The notes under the pieces are model-generated. The model saw only the letters and a list, made by a program, of their open reading frames with translations. It did no database searches and was not told the DNA's origin. Position numbers and translations under genes: made by a program. Source: an uncultured Clostridia bacterium (GTDB lineage: Bacteria; Bacillota; Clostridia; Lachnospirales; Bianqueaceae). From it: a stretch of DNA of 26,268 nucleotides. This document shows, piece after piece, positions 13,287-20,406 of this stretch. The stretch is taken from assembly GCA_937892735.1 (NCBI GenBank), contig CALBGL010000068.1:1-26268 (forward strand). Direction: 5' to 3'. Within the stretch, counting starts at the first letter, position 1, and each line of letters opens with the position of its first letter.

Positions 13287-15173
13287 TCATAGTTTCTGTA
13301 CAAATAAGGCTCGGATAGCGTTGAGCACCGCGATGATCATAACTCCTACGTCGGCAAAAATGGCAAGCCACATATTAGCGATTCCAAACGCTCCCAAAAT
13401 AAGACAAATGAGCTTAACCCCGATAGCAAAGATAATGTTCTGATATACAATCCCCAGACACTTTCTGGAAATCCGAATGGCTTTCGCGATTTTCATGGGG
13501 TCATCATCCATCAGTACGACATCAGCCGCTTCGATGGCCGCATCGGATCCCATCGCCCCCATCGCAATTCCTATATCTGCGCGGCGTAATACAGGCGCGT
13601 CGTTGATACCATCACCTACAAAAGCTAATTTTTCCTGTGCTGATTTTTTCTCCATAAGATGTTCTACCTGCTCTACCTTATCCGCCGGCAGCAATTCGCT
13701 GCGCATTTCATCCACACCGACTTCTTTTGCTACCTGATCAGCCACTTTTTGGGCATCCCCCGTCAGCATAATCGTGGTACGAATACCCGAAGCTTTCAGC
13801 GCTTCAATGGCCTCCTTCGCATGTGGCTTAATGACGTCGGATATCAGAATATGTCCCACATATTCTCCCTCAATCGCCATATGAATAATCGTACCCACAT
13901 GATGACAATCAATATATGGAATATGCAGCTTATCCATAAGTTTTGTGTTGCCAGCAGCCACTTCTACGCCATCCACTTTGGCAATCACGCCATTTCCGCT
14001 GATTTCTTGAATATCCTGAACGCGAGACCGATCTATTTCCTTTCCATAGGCACGCTGCAGGCTTTTGCTGATCGGATGGGAGGACGCGCTTTCCGCCAGG
14101 GCTGCGTATTCCAAAATCCTCTCATTCTCCATCGTATTATGATGAATGCCATTGACCTCAAAAACCCCCTGCGTCAGTGTTCCTGTTTTATCGAAGACAA
14201 CGATCTTGGTCTGGGACAGAGTTTCGAGATAGTTGGATCCTTTCACCAATACGCCTGCTTTACTGGCTCCACCGATACCCGCAAAGAAAGAGAGTGGGAT
14301 GCTGATGACCAATGCGCAGGGACAGCTTATGACCAAGAAAGTCAGTGCCCTGTAAATCCAGTTATCCCATTGCGGCGCTATTCCCACAAACAGCAGCCTG
14401 ACAAGAGGCGGCAGGAAAGCCAGTGCTAACGCCGCGATACAGACCGCCGGCGTATAGATCCGGGCAAATTTCGCGATAAAGTCCTCGGACTTCGATTTAC
14501 GCGAGCTGGCGTTTTCCACCAGATCCAGGATTTTTGAAACTGTAGACTCTCCAAATTCTTTTGTCGTCTGGATCTTCAACAGTCCTGTCATATTAATGCA
14601 TCCGCTGATGATCTCGTCCCCCGCCGAAACATCCCGCGGCAGGCTTTCACCCGTCAGCGCGCTGGTATTCAGGCTGGATGTGCCGTCGATAACAATGCCG
14701 TCGATCGGCACCTTTTCTCCAGGCTGTACCACAATCATACTCCCGATTTCCACCTCGTCGGGATCTACTTGTTCAAGTTTTCCGTTGTTTTCTATATTCG
14801 CGTAATCCGGACGGATATCCATGAGTTCACTAATATTGCGGCGGCTCTTTCCCACCGCATAACTTTGAAACAGCTCTCCGATCTGATAGAAAAGCATGAC
14901 CGCGATGGCCTCCGTATAATCCCCGCTCTGGTCGTATAGCGCTAATACAATCGCGCCAACCGTCGCAATGGCCATTAAAAAATTCTCATCGAAAATCTGA
15001 CGATTCCGGATGCCCTTGCCCGCCTTCGCCAGGATATCATAGCCGATGATCAAATACGGAATCATATATAAAATAAATCGCAATACCCCCGTCACCGGCA
15101 CAAAGGAAAGAGCAACCAATAAAACCGCTGCCGCGATAATCCGCACCAGCATTTTTTTCTGCTTTTTATTCAT
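13287..15173 (-). CDS. cadA: Zn/Cd/Pb-exporting P1B-type ATPase
   Basis: A 628-residue heavy-metal ATPase of the cytoplasmic membrane. Visible motifs are TGES (174-177), the metal-channel motif CPC (284-286), phosphorylated Asp328 in DKTGT, the P1B signature SSHP (364-367) and GDGINDAP (520-527). The last helix has ADVGVMIIAVLNAIR, whose Asp is typical of the Zn2+/Cd2+/Pb2+ subgroup (P1B-2) rather than the Cu+ pumps. The protein starts directly at the membrane region (MNKKQKKMLV) and lacks the usual N-terminal metal-binding domain. That domain is encoded by the separate gene 24 bp upstream, so the pair is a split CadA/ZntA. AAGGAGAGG precedes the start. Metal specificity is inferred from motifs only. 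Confidence 0.93.
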   Translation of the reverse strand: MNKKQKKMLVRIIAAAVLLVALSFVPVTGVLRFILYMIPYLIIGYDILAKAGKGIRNRQIFDENFLMAIATVGAIVLALYDQSGDYTEAIAVMLFYQIGELFQSYAVGKSRRNISELMDIRPDYANIENNGKLEQVDPDEVEIGSMIVVQPGEKVPIDGIVIDGTSSLNTSALTGESLPRDVSAGDEIISGCINMTGLLKIQTTKEFGESTVSKILDLVENASSRKSKSEDFIAKFARIYTPAVCIAALALAFLPPLVRLLFVGIAPQWDNWIYRALTFLVISCPCALVISIPLSFFAGIGGASKAGVLVKGSNYLETLSQTKIVVFDKTGTLTQGVFEVNGIHHNTMENERILEYAALAESASSHPISKSLQRAYGKEIDRSRVQDIQEISGNGVIAKVDGVEVAAGNTKLMDKLHIPYIDCHHVGTIIHMAIEGEYVGHILISDVIKPHAKEAIEALKASGIRTTIMLTGDAQKVADQVAKEVGVDEMRSELLPADKVEQVEHLMEKKSAQEKLAFVGDGINDAPVLRRADIGIAMGAMGSDAAIEAADVVLMDDDPMKIAKAIRISRKCLGIVYQNIIFAIGVKLICLILGAFGIANMWLAIFADVGVMIIAVLNAIRALFVQKL

Positions 15174-15197
15174 GATATCCTCTCCTTAAAACATCCA

Positions 15198-15416
15198 TTA
15201 TAGGAAGATTTCGCAATCATCCTCCACCTTTTTGCAGTTTTTGCGAACCTGCTCCATGACCGCTTTCGGATCCTGCCCTTCTTCAAACTCCACATTCATC
15301 TTTAACATCATGAAATTGACCGTCGCATCCTTAACGCCTGCTGTTTTCTTAGCGGCGGCTTCCATCTTATTCGCGCAGTTAGCGCAATCCACGTCGATCT
15401 TATATGTCTTCTTCAT
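15198..15416 (-). CDS. Small HMA-domain metal-binding protein
   Basis: A 72-residue single heavy-metal-associated domain (MKKTYKIDVDCANCANKME). The metal site is DCANC; the Asp before the first Cys is typical of Zn/Cd/Pb-binding HMA domains of ZntA/CadA. Copper chaperones usually have a different residue there. Two further Cys residues near the C-terminus (KNCKKVEDDCEIFL) may add ligands. The start at 15416 is chosen because AAAGGAG lies eight bases upstream; a start seven codons earlier lacks such a site. It lies 24 bp before the ATPase gene on the same strand and presumably supplies metal to it or acts as its detached regulatory domain. Confidence 0.88.
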   Translation of the reverse strand: MKKTYKIDVDCANCANKMEAAAKKTAGVKDATVNFMMLKMNVEFEEGQDPKAVMEQVRKNCKKVEDDCEIFL

Positions 15417-15435
15417 CGCTAAAACTCCTTTGCTC

Positions 15436-15466
15436 ATTATAATGATTTAACGATTGTTTAATCGTT
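15436..15466 (-). promoter_or_regulatory. Promoter and probable ArsR-family operator of the metal ATPase operon
   Basis: A perfect inverted repeat AACGATT-4 nt-AATCGTT (15449-15466) lies directly upstream of a minus-strand -10 TATAAT (15436-15441), where the spacer and -35 would be. No good -35 is visible. An imperfect-to-perfect A/T-rich dyad overlapping the promoter is typical of SmtB/ArsR/CadC operators. The divergent ArsR gene is the likely binder. Confidence 0.65.
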
Positions 15467-15537
15467 TGTTTATATGATACGCTCCATTTCCTGTTTCGTC
15501 AACCCTGTATTCTCGAATTGATCCATTTGGGATAAAA

Positions 15538-15589
15538 GAATTTCTATTTGGGCAAATTCATAGACGGCTTCCGAAGTTTGTGCTAAAAT
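15538..15589 (+). promoter_or_regulatory. Promoter of the ArsR-AraC operon with a second dyad
   Basis: Plus strand -35 TAGACG (15561-15566), 17-nt spacer and extended -10 TGCTAAAAT (15581-15589). Immediately upstream GAATTT (15538-15543) and AAATTC (15554-15559) form a weaker dyad that could be an autoregulatory site. Confidence 0.5.
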
Positions 15590-15621
15590 ACATTCAGAAA
15601 CTTTGTCGAGGAGGAATGTGC

Positions 15622-16011
15622 ATGTCTCATATATCTCTGCCCCATCATCATGAATGTTCTTTGGAACATGTTTTAGAACACATGCCGGAAACCGCGGACT
15701 TTCAGATTGTCGCCGATCTTTTTAAGCAGCTCTGCGACGGAAGCCGTATTCGCATTTTCTGGCTTTTATGCCATTGTGAAGAATGTGTCATCAATATCTC
15801 GGCCATCGTGGGTATGACGAGTCCTGCTGTATCGCATCATCTGCGTCAACTCAAGAGCAGCGGTCTGATCGTCAGCAGACGCTCTGGCAAAGAGGTATAT
15901 TATCGAGCGGCCGATACGAACCAGGCACAGCTTCTGCACCATATGATTGAAAAAATGGTGGAGATCGTCTGTCCAGATGCGTCTTCTTCGCATGAGGACG
16001 CGTCGCAATGA
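15622..16011 (+). CDS. ArsR/SmtB-family metal-responsive repressor
   Basis: A 129-residue winged-helix repressor. The N-terminus has possible metal ligands (HHHEC, residues 8-12). Helix 3 carries CHCEEC (Cys50, Cys52, Cys55), similar in position to the Cys pair of CadC/ArsR-type sites. The DNA-recognition helix is SPAVSHHLRQLKSSGL (67-82), followed by the wing RRSGKEVYYRA. The family releases DNA when it binds metal. The start at 15622 has GAGGAGG seven bases upstream. It is divergent from the HMA/ATPase operon, so it very probably controls that operon, and it overlaps the next gene by 4 bp (ATGA). Which metal it senses cannot be told, but Cys-rich helix 3 favours Cd/Pb-type sensing. Confidence 0.92.
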   Translation: MSHISLPHHHECSLEHVLEHMPETADFQIVADLFKQLCDGSRIRIFWLLCHCEECVINISAIVGMTSPAVSHHLRQLKSSGLIVSRRSGKEVYYRAADTNQAQLLHHMIEKMVEIVCPDASSSHEDASQ

Positions 16012-17009
16012 AAGATACTTACCTCTCATCGTTCGAAAAAAACTTATCGGAAATCGCTCCTGGAACGTTTCAGATCCATCAATATCCCGGTGATACAAAA
16101 TTTCTTTGTCATTTCACCGATTCCTTCTCCACGGAAACCAAAGGAAAAGGACGCATCCAAGTATATTCTTTGTTTCCAGGCATTCAGCTGGCTTTTCATC
16201 AATATCTGGCCGATCAGGTGCGTTTTCAGCATCCCGCGCACCGTTCTGTACTGGAGATCAATTATTGCCATCGCGGCCGTATCGGCTGGAATATGCATCA
16301 TCATATTTCTGTCTATCTGGGAAGCGGGGACTTGTGTCTGCATACGTTGGATTGCTGTGCCGACTCCCAGATAACATTGCCCCTGGGCTATTATGAGGGT
16401 ATCTCGATTACCATAGATCCCTCTCTCCTAGGCAGCCAACTCCCGGAAAGCCTACAGGAAGCCGACTGGAAGCCTGATACATTGATGCAGGCTTTCTGCG
16501 GCGATGGACATCCTTTTGCGCTTCCCACCGCACCGCAGCTGGATTCTATTCTGGGGGTTCTCTACGATCTGCCGGAAGAGCTTCGCCTTCCGTATTATAA
16601 ACTCAAGACTCAGGAACTTCTTCTTTACCTTTCTCAGATAGATCCTCGCGCGACAACACATCTGCCTCCATATATCTCCCAGCAGACTGAACTCATCCGA
16701 GAAATCCATTCCTTTTTAATGGCACATCTCGACAAGCGCTTTACTATCGAAGAACTCTCCAGAAAATACCTGATCAACAGCGCCTCTTTAAAGACTCTAT
16801 TCAAGGCGGTCTATGGTCTGCCGATTGCCACTTATATGAAGAAGCGCCGCATGGAAGAGGCCATGAAACTATTACGCGAAACCAATCGTCAAATCGCCGA
16901 TATCGCGAGTGCCGTGGGGTATGAATCACAGGGAAAATTCACGCGGGCCTTTAAAGAGGAAGTTGGTATACTCCCACGCGAATATCGCAAAATCCAAACT
17001 GGCGCATAA
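16008..17009 (+). CDS. AraC-family transcriptional regulator
   Basis: A 333-residue regulator. The last 100 residues are the double helix-turn-helix of AraC/XylS proteins (LKTLFKAVYGLPIATYMKKR, then IADIASAVGYESQGKFTRAF and LPREYRK). The N-terminal 200 residues form a ligand or partner domain with several His/Cys residues (CHRGRIGWNMHHH and LHTLDCCAD) that could bind metal or another effector; I do not recognise a precise subfamily. The start overlaps the stop codon of the ArsR gene (ATGA), so the two are co-translated. An AraC regulator co-transcribed with an ArsR metal sensor is unusual and suggests a second input to metal control. Confidence 0.9.
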   Translation: MKDTYLSSFEKNLSEIAPGTFQIHQYPGDTKFLCHFTDSFSTETKGKGRIQVYSLFPGIQLAFHQYLADQVRFQHPAHRSVLEINYCHRGRIGWNMHHHISVYLGSGDLCLHTLDCCADSQITLPLGYYEGISITIDPSLLGSQLPESLQEADWKPDTLMQAFCGDGHPFALPTAPQLDSILGVLYDLPEELRLPYYKLKTQELLLYLSQIDPRATTHLPPYISQQTELIREIHSFLMAHLDKRFTIEELSRKYLINSASLKTLFKAVYGLPIATYMKKRRMEEAMKLLRETNRQIADIASAVGYESQGKFTRAFKEEVGILPREYRKIQTGA

Positions 17010-17020
17010 GGATCTCGCTC

Positions 17021-17049
17021 TTGACATTCGTCTCGGACGGCATTATAAT
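17021..17049 (+). promoter_or_regulatory. Promoter of the ribU riboswitch transcript
   Basis: Perfect -35 TTGACA (17021-17026) and perfect -10 TATAAT (17044-17049) with a 17-nt spacer, just before the FMN riboswitch. Confidence 0.93.
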
Positions 17050-17072
17050 AAATGCAACATTTGAATCAGAGG

Positions 17073-17188
17073 ATGTCTTCAGGGCAGGGTGCAATTCCCG
17101 ATCGGCGGTACAGTCCGCGAGGCCATAAGTCTTGGTCATGATTTGGTGCGATTCCAAAACCGACAGTATAGTCTGGATGAGAGAAGAT
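17073..17188 (+). promoter_or_regulatory. FMN riboswitch (RFN element)
   Basis: All conserved segments can be read: TCTTCAGGGCAGGGTG, TTCCCGATCGGCGGTA, AGTCCGCGAG, TTGGTGCGATTCC, ACCGACAGTATAGTCTGGAT and GAGAGAAGA. FMN binding should reduce expression of the downstream riboflavin transporter. A hairpin (CATCTG 17219-17224 with CAGATG 17238-17243, plus AGAC/GTCT inside) followed by CTTATTTCT may be the terminator or may sequester the ribosome site at about 17258. Confidence 0.97.
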
Positions 17189-17272
17189 AGATTGTGAGAG
17201 ATACCTTCCTTTCATAAACATCTGCAGACACCGTCTTCAGATGCTTATTTCTATATAGGGAGGTTTTTTAGT

Positions 17273-17923
17273 ATGCACTTTTCGACGAAAAAACTGGTAA
17301 CGGTCGCGATGCTGTGCGCTATCGCGTATGTAGTCATGTTGGTAGGACGAATTCCTATTGTCCTCTTTCTGAGTTATGAGGCTAAGGATGTGATCATTGC
17401 CATTGGCGGTTTTATCTATGGTCCTCTGACTGCTTTTATCATTTCGCTGATTGTATCCGTCGTAGAGATGTTCACCGCCAGCGATACCGGTTGGATTGGC
17501 TGTCTTATGAACATTCTCTCCAGCTGCAGTTTTGCCTGTACCGCTGCTCTTATTTATAAAAGAAAAAGAACCATTATGGGCGCTGTCGCAGGGCTTCTGG
17601 CCGGCAGCCTGCTCATGGTGGTAGTGATGCTTCTTTGGAACTATCTGATTACACCGATTTACATGGGTTATCCTCGTGAAGCCGTCGCAGCGCTGTTGCT
17701 GCCCGCTTTTTTACCATTTAACCTTTTAAAAGGCGGATTGAACGCAACCATTACCATTCTGCTGTATAAACCCGTGGTCACCGCGCTGCGCCGCGCCGGT
17801 TTTGTCGAGAGTCAAGATCTGGGGCACATCGGCCATTCTCAGAAGATCGGCGTCGTACTGGTCGCGGTGGTGGTTCTTATCACCTGCATATTCTTCGCAC
17901 TGGTTCTGAAAGGCGTACTGTAA
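17273..17923 (+). CDS. ribU: Riboflavin ECF transporter S component
   Basis: A 216-residue membrane protein with about six helices, the substrate-binding subunit of an energy-coupling-factor transporter for riboflavin. The N-terminal region (KLVTVAMLCAIAYVVMLVGR) and the stretch YEAKDVIIAIGGFIYGPLTA are characteristic of RibU. It needs shared EcfA/EcfA'/EcfT subunits encoded elsewhere. GGGAGG lies nine bases before the start. Control by the FMN riboswitch fits the assignment. The pseudouridine synthase gene starts 18 bp later on the same strand and is probably co-transcribed. Confidence 0.95.
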   Translation: MHFSTKKLVTVAMLCAIAYVVMLVGRIPIVLFLSYEAKDVIIAIGGFIYGPLTAFIISLIVSVVEMFTASDTGWIGCLMNILSSCSFACTAALIYKRKRTIMGAVAGLLAGSLLMVVVMLLWNYLITPIYMGYPREAVAALLLPAFLPFNLLKGGLNATITILLYKPVVTALRRAGFVESQDLGHIGHSQKIGVVLVAVVVLITCIFFALVLKGVL

Positions 17924-17941
17924 ACAAAAAGAGGGGGATTT

Positions 17942-18853
17942 ATGGATCGCTATCTTACCTACGATATACCCGCGGAAGCCGTCGGTCTTAGCGTCGAACA
18001 ATTTCTGCATAAGCAGGGATTTTCCCGGCAGGTACGGATTCAGCTCAAGAAATTTTCGGATGGCGTACTTGCAGACGGCCAAAGCGTTTTCTTGACGCAT
18101 CGTCTCAGGGGCGGCGAACACTTATCCATTTATCTGCATGAAACCGCGCCGTCAGAACGGATCATTCCTGTTCCTCTTCCCCTCTCCATTCTATATGAAG
18201 ACGAGGATCTGCTGGTCGTCCATAAGCCCGCGGGCATGCCGATTCATCCTTCCATGCATAACGATGATAATACGCTGGCAAATGCACTGGCGTGGTATTA
18301 TGACCAGCAAAACAAGCCCTTCGTCTTTCGCTGCTGTAATCGTCTGGATCGCGATACCTCCGGACTTACGATTGTGGCCAAAAATATGCTATGCGCCAGT
18401 ATTCTCTCCGAAAGAACCGCACGCAAAGAAATCCGGCGCGAATACCTGGGAATCGTGCGGGGGCGTCTGCCTATGACCCACGGAACGATTCGCGCACCGC
18501 TGGGACGCAAACCCGGCTCTATCATTGAACGAACCGTAGATTTCACGCACGGCGAAGCTGCTGTGACTCATTTTCGCGTACTAGCGGAAGAAAATGGGCA
18601 CAGCCTGCTCCAGCTTATCCTGGAGACGGGTCGTACCCATCAGATTCGTATTCATTTACAATATCTCGGATTTCCTCTTGTGGGGGATTATCTATATAAC
18701 CCAGACTATGAATGGATTCGCCGACAAGCGCTGCATTCTTACCGCATGACCTTTTATCATCCCATCACCGGAAAATCCCTGGTCTTCACCGATCCCCTGC
18801 CGGAGGATATGCAGCGGATTCTGCCTCATGCTAACTGCAGCAATCTTGCATAA
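17942..18853 (+). CDS. RluA-family pseudouridine synthase
   Basis: A 303-residue enzyme that isomerises uridine to pseudouridine in structured RNA, probably rRNA. Residues 1-70 look like an S4-type RNA-binding domain. The catalytic domain follows, with the RluA motif NRLDRDTSG and catalytic Asp136, and a late conserved block ETGRTHQIRIHL. The usual His of HRLDxxTSG is Asn here, a variation seen in some family members. It is 18 bp from ribU and may share its riboswitch-controlled transcript. Its last 28 bp overlap the end of the converging radical SAM gene. Exact RNA target unknown. Confidence 0.9.
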   Translation: MDRYLTYDIPAEAVGLSVEQFLHKQGFSRQVRIQLKKFSDGVLADGQSVFLTHRLRGGEHLSIYLHETAPSERIIPVPLPLSILYEDEDLLVVHKPAGMPIHPSMHNDDNTLANALAWYYDQQNKPFVFRCCNRLDRDTSGLTIVAKNMLCASILSERTARKEIRREYLGIVRGRLPMTHGTIRAPLGRKPGSIIERTVDFTHGEAAVTHFRVLAEENGHSLLQLILETGRTHQIRIHLQYLGFPLVGDYLYNPDYEWIRRQALHSYRMTFYHPITGKSLVFTDPLPEDMQRILPHANCSNLA

Positions 18854-19929
18854 GCATGCTCATAAAACTGTTGAAATCCCTCACAATACACATTGATTCC
18901 CAACCCTCCATCGCCCTGCGGCAGACGATCCCTGCGACAGCCGTTTCGGCACAGATCATGCCATCGGCAGCTTTCACACTGCGCTGGATGCTCCATAGAG
19001 GGTTCTATAAAACGCAGTTCCGCCCGCTTTTGATCCAGTTCCTCATAGGTGTTTTGGCAGATATTTCCCAGCCGCCACTCGTCTAATACATAGAAATCGC
19101 AGGGATACACACTGCCGTCTGCCTCTACTACGTACTGGGGACTGCAGCATCCGCCCATGTCACAACTTTCCGGTGGATATCCCCGCAGCATACCCACCAG
19201 GTTCTCGAACATACGAATATAGATAAAACGCCCCTGCGTGATATCTTCATACCACAAGTCAAACAGATCGCACAGGAACTGACCGTAAGCCTGGCCGCTA
19301 AGAGAATAGGGCTGCTCTCTCTTGGTGCCTCCAAAAGGGTCAATACAGGGAATATACTGCTGATAGTCCAGATGGTTCTCGTGAAAAAACGTGTATATCG
19401 CTTGAATGCGAGACGCATTGTAGGCTGTCACAACCGTCAGCACATTGACATCCACCCGGTACTGGCGCAGAATCTTGGCTGCGAGCATCACACGCTGAAA
19501 ACTCCCGTCTCCCTCGGGACGCAGGCGATAATGATCATGCAGTTTTCTGGGGCCATCCAGAGACAGTCCTACCAGGAAATGATTCTCTGCCAAGAACTGT
19601 GCCCACTCTTCATCAATACATATTCCATTGGTTTGCAGCGCATACTGGATCCGCTGTCCTGGTTTTCTGTATTTTTCTGCGAAGACAGCAAACTGTCTAT
19701 AAAAAGGTAATCCAGCCAGGGTCGGCTCCCCGCCCTGAAACGCAAACGTCACCTGATGTTCTGCCTCGGCAAGAGAGCGGCGAATCAGCTCTTCCATGGT
19801 CTTTTCTTCCATACGGCCATAAGAAGCGACTTCGCGATGGCGCATCTCATCTGCGTAAAAACAGTAAGTGCAGCGAAGATTACAGTTCCCGGAAACGGGT
19901 TTAATCATAACGTATAATGCGGGAATCAT
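18826..19929 (-). CDS. Radical SAM/SPASM enzyme, anaerobic sulfatase-maturase type
   Basis: A 367-residue radical SAM protein. The [4Fe-4S]-SAM site is CNLRCTYC (Cys16, Cys20, Cys23), followed by FQGGEPTLAG. The C-terminal SPASM region has Cys-rich motifs CDMGGCCSPQYVVEADGSVY, CDFYVLDEWRLGN and CESCRWHDLCRNGCRRD that hold auxiliary clusters. This arrangement, with the N-terminal LYVMIKPVSGNCNLRCTYC, is that of anSME, which converts a Cys or Ser in sulfatases to formylglycine. No sulfatase or other obvious peptide substrate gene lies in the window, so the target is unknown. AAGGAG precedes the start. It converges with and overlaps the pseudouridine synthase gene by 28 bp. Confidence 0.9.
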   Translation of the reverse strand: MIPALYVMIKPVSGNCNLRCTYCFYADEMRHREVASYGRMEEKTMEELIRRSLAEAEHQVTFAFQGGEPTLAGLPFYRQFAVFAEKYRKPGQRIQYALQTNGICIDEEWAQFLAENHFLVGLSLDGPRKLHDHYRLRPEGDGSFQRVMLAAKILRQYRVDVNVLTVVTAYNASRIQAIYTFFHENHLDYQQYIPCIDPFGGTKREQPYSLSGQAYGQFLCDLFDLWYEDITQGRFIYIRMFENLVGMLRGYPPESCDMGGCCSPQYVVEADGSVYPCDFYVLDEWRLGNICQNTYEELDQKRAELRFIEPSMEHPAQCESCRWHDLCRNGCRRDRLPQGDGGLGINVYCEGFQQFYEHAYARLLQLA

Positions 19930-19968
19930 GGGAGGTCTCCTTCCTGTCAGAATTTTCCATCATAAATA

Positions 19969-20123
19969 GCGTCAAACTCACGGCGTGGCTCCATCTCGTA
20001 GAGCCAGATGCATGCTAAGCCACGCCTCCGGTCTCGCTCTCCTGTCGGAGTTTGACGCCCTTTGGCGGCAAACTCGCGGCGTGGCTCCATCGCTCAGAAC
20101 CAGATGCATGCTAAGCCACGCCT
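19969..20123. repeat. Two copies of a palindromic repeat
   Basis: A unit of about 55 bp occurs at about 19973-20027 and 20069-20123, a period of 96 bp. It starts CAAACTC, then CGGCGTGGCTCCATC, and ends CCAGATGCATGCTAAGCCACGC. Each copy holds a 9-bp dyad: GGCGTGGCT (19982-19990; 20078-20086) with AGCCACGCC (20018-20026; 20114-20122). A further dyad GCGTCAAACTC (19969-19979) with GAGTTTGACGC (20048-20058) wraps the first copy. Noncoding, between the radical SAM gene and the TPP riboswitch promoter. Confidence 0.85.
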
Positions 20124-20159
20124 ATTGTACCATCTTTTTTCCCTAAAGTAAATGAACCA

Positions 20160-20188
20160 TTGACTTTCTTTCCACTCTGTGCTACGAT
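20160..20188 (+). promoter_or_regulatory. Promoter of the thiamine operon
   Basis: -35 TTGACT (20160-20165) and -10 TACGAT (20183-20188) with a 17-nt spacer, directly before the TPP riboswitch. Confidence 0.7.
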
Positions 20189-20197
20189 AAAGAACGA

Positions 20198-20288
20198 CAG
20201 GGGCGCTGGGTTTTCCCGGCTGAGATGACCGTAATCGAGCGGTCGGTACCCTTGAACCTGATACGGGTAATGCCGGCGTAGGGAGATG
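20198..20288 (+). promoter_or_regulatory. TPP riboswitch (THI element)
   Basis: Conserved segments AGGGGCGCTGGG, GGCTGAGATGACC, ACCCTTGAACCTGAT and GGGTAATGCCGGCGTAGGGA are present in order. Thiamine pyrophosphate binding should shut off the thiC operon. The downstream terminator at 20316-20350 is the expression platform. Confidence 0.97.
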
Positions 20289-20315
20289 ACAAGATGGATC
20301 TGTTCTATATACAGA

Positions 20316-20350
20316 GCCACACGACCTATCCGGTCGCGTGGCCTTTTTTT
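20316..20350 (+). terminator. TPP riboswitch terminator
   Basis: GCCACACGACC (20316-20326) pairs with GGTCGCGTGGC (20332-20342) with one mismatch and a short loop, followed by seven T (20344-20350). Confidence 0.9.
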
Positions 20351-20406
20351 ATCTTCGCGACCTCCTGCGGCATTCATGTATCCATGATCAACAGGAGGTT
20401 TTTTGC

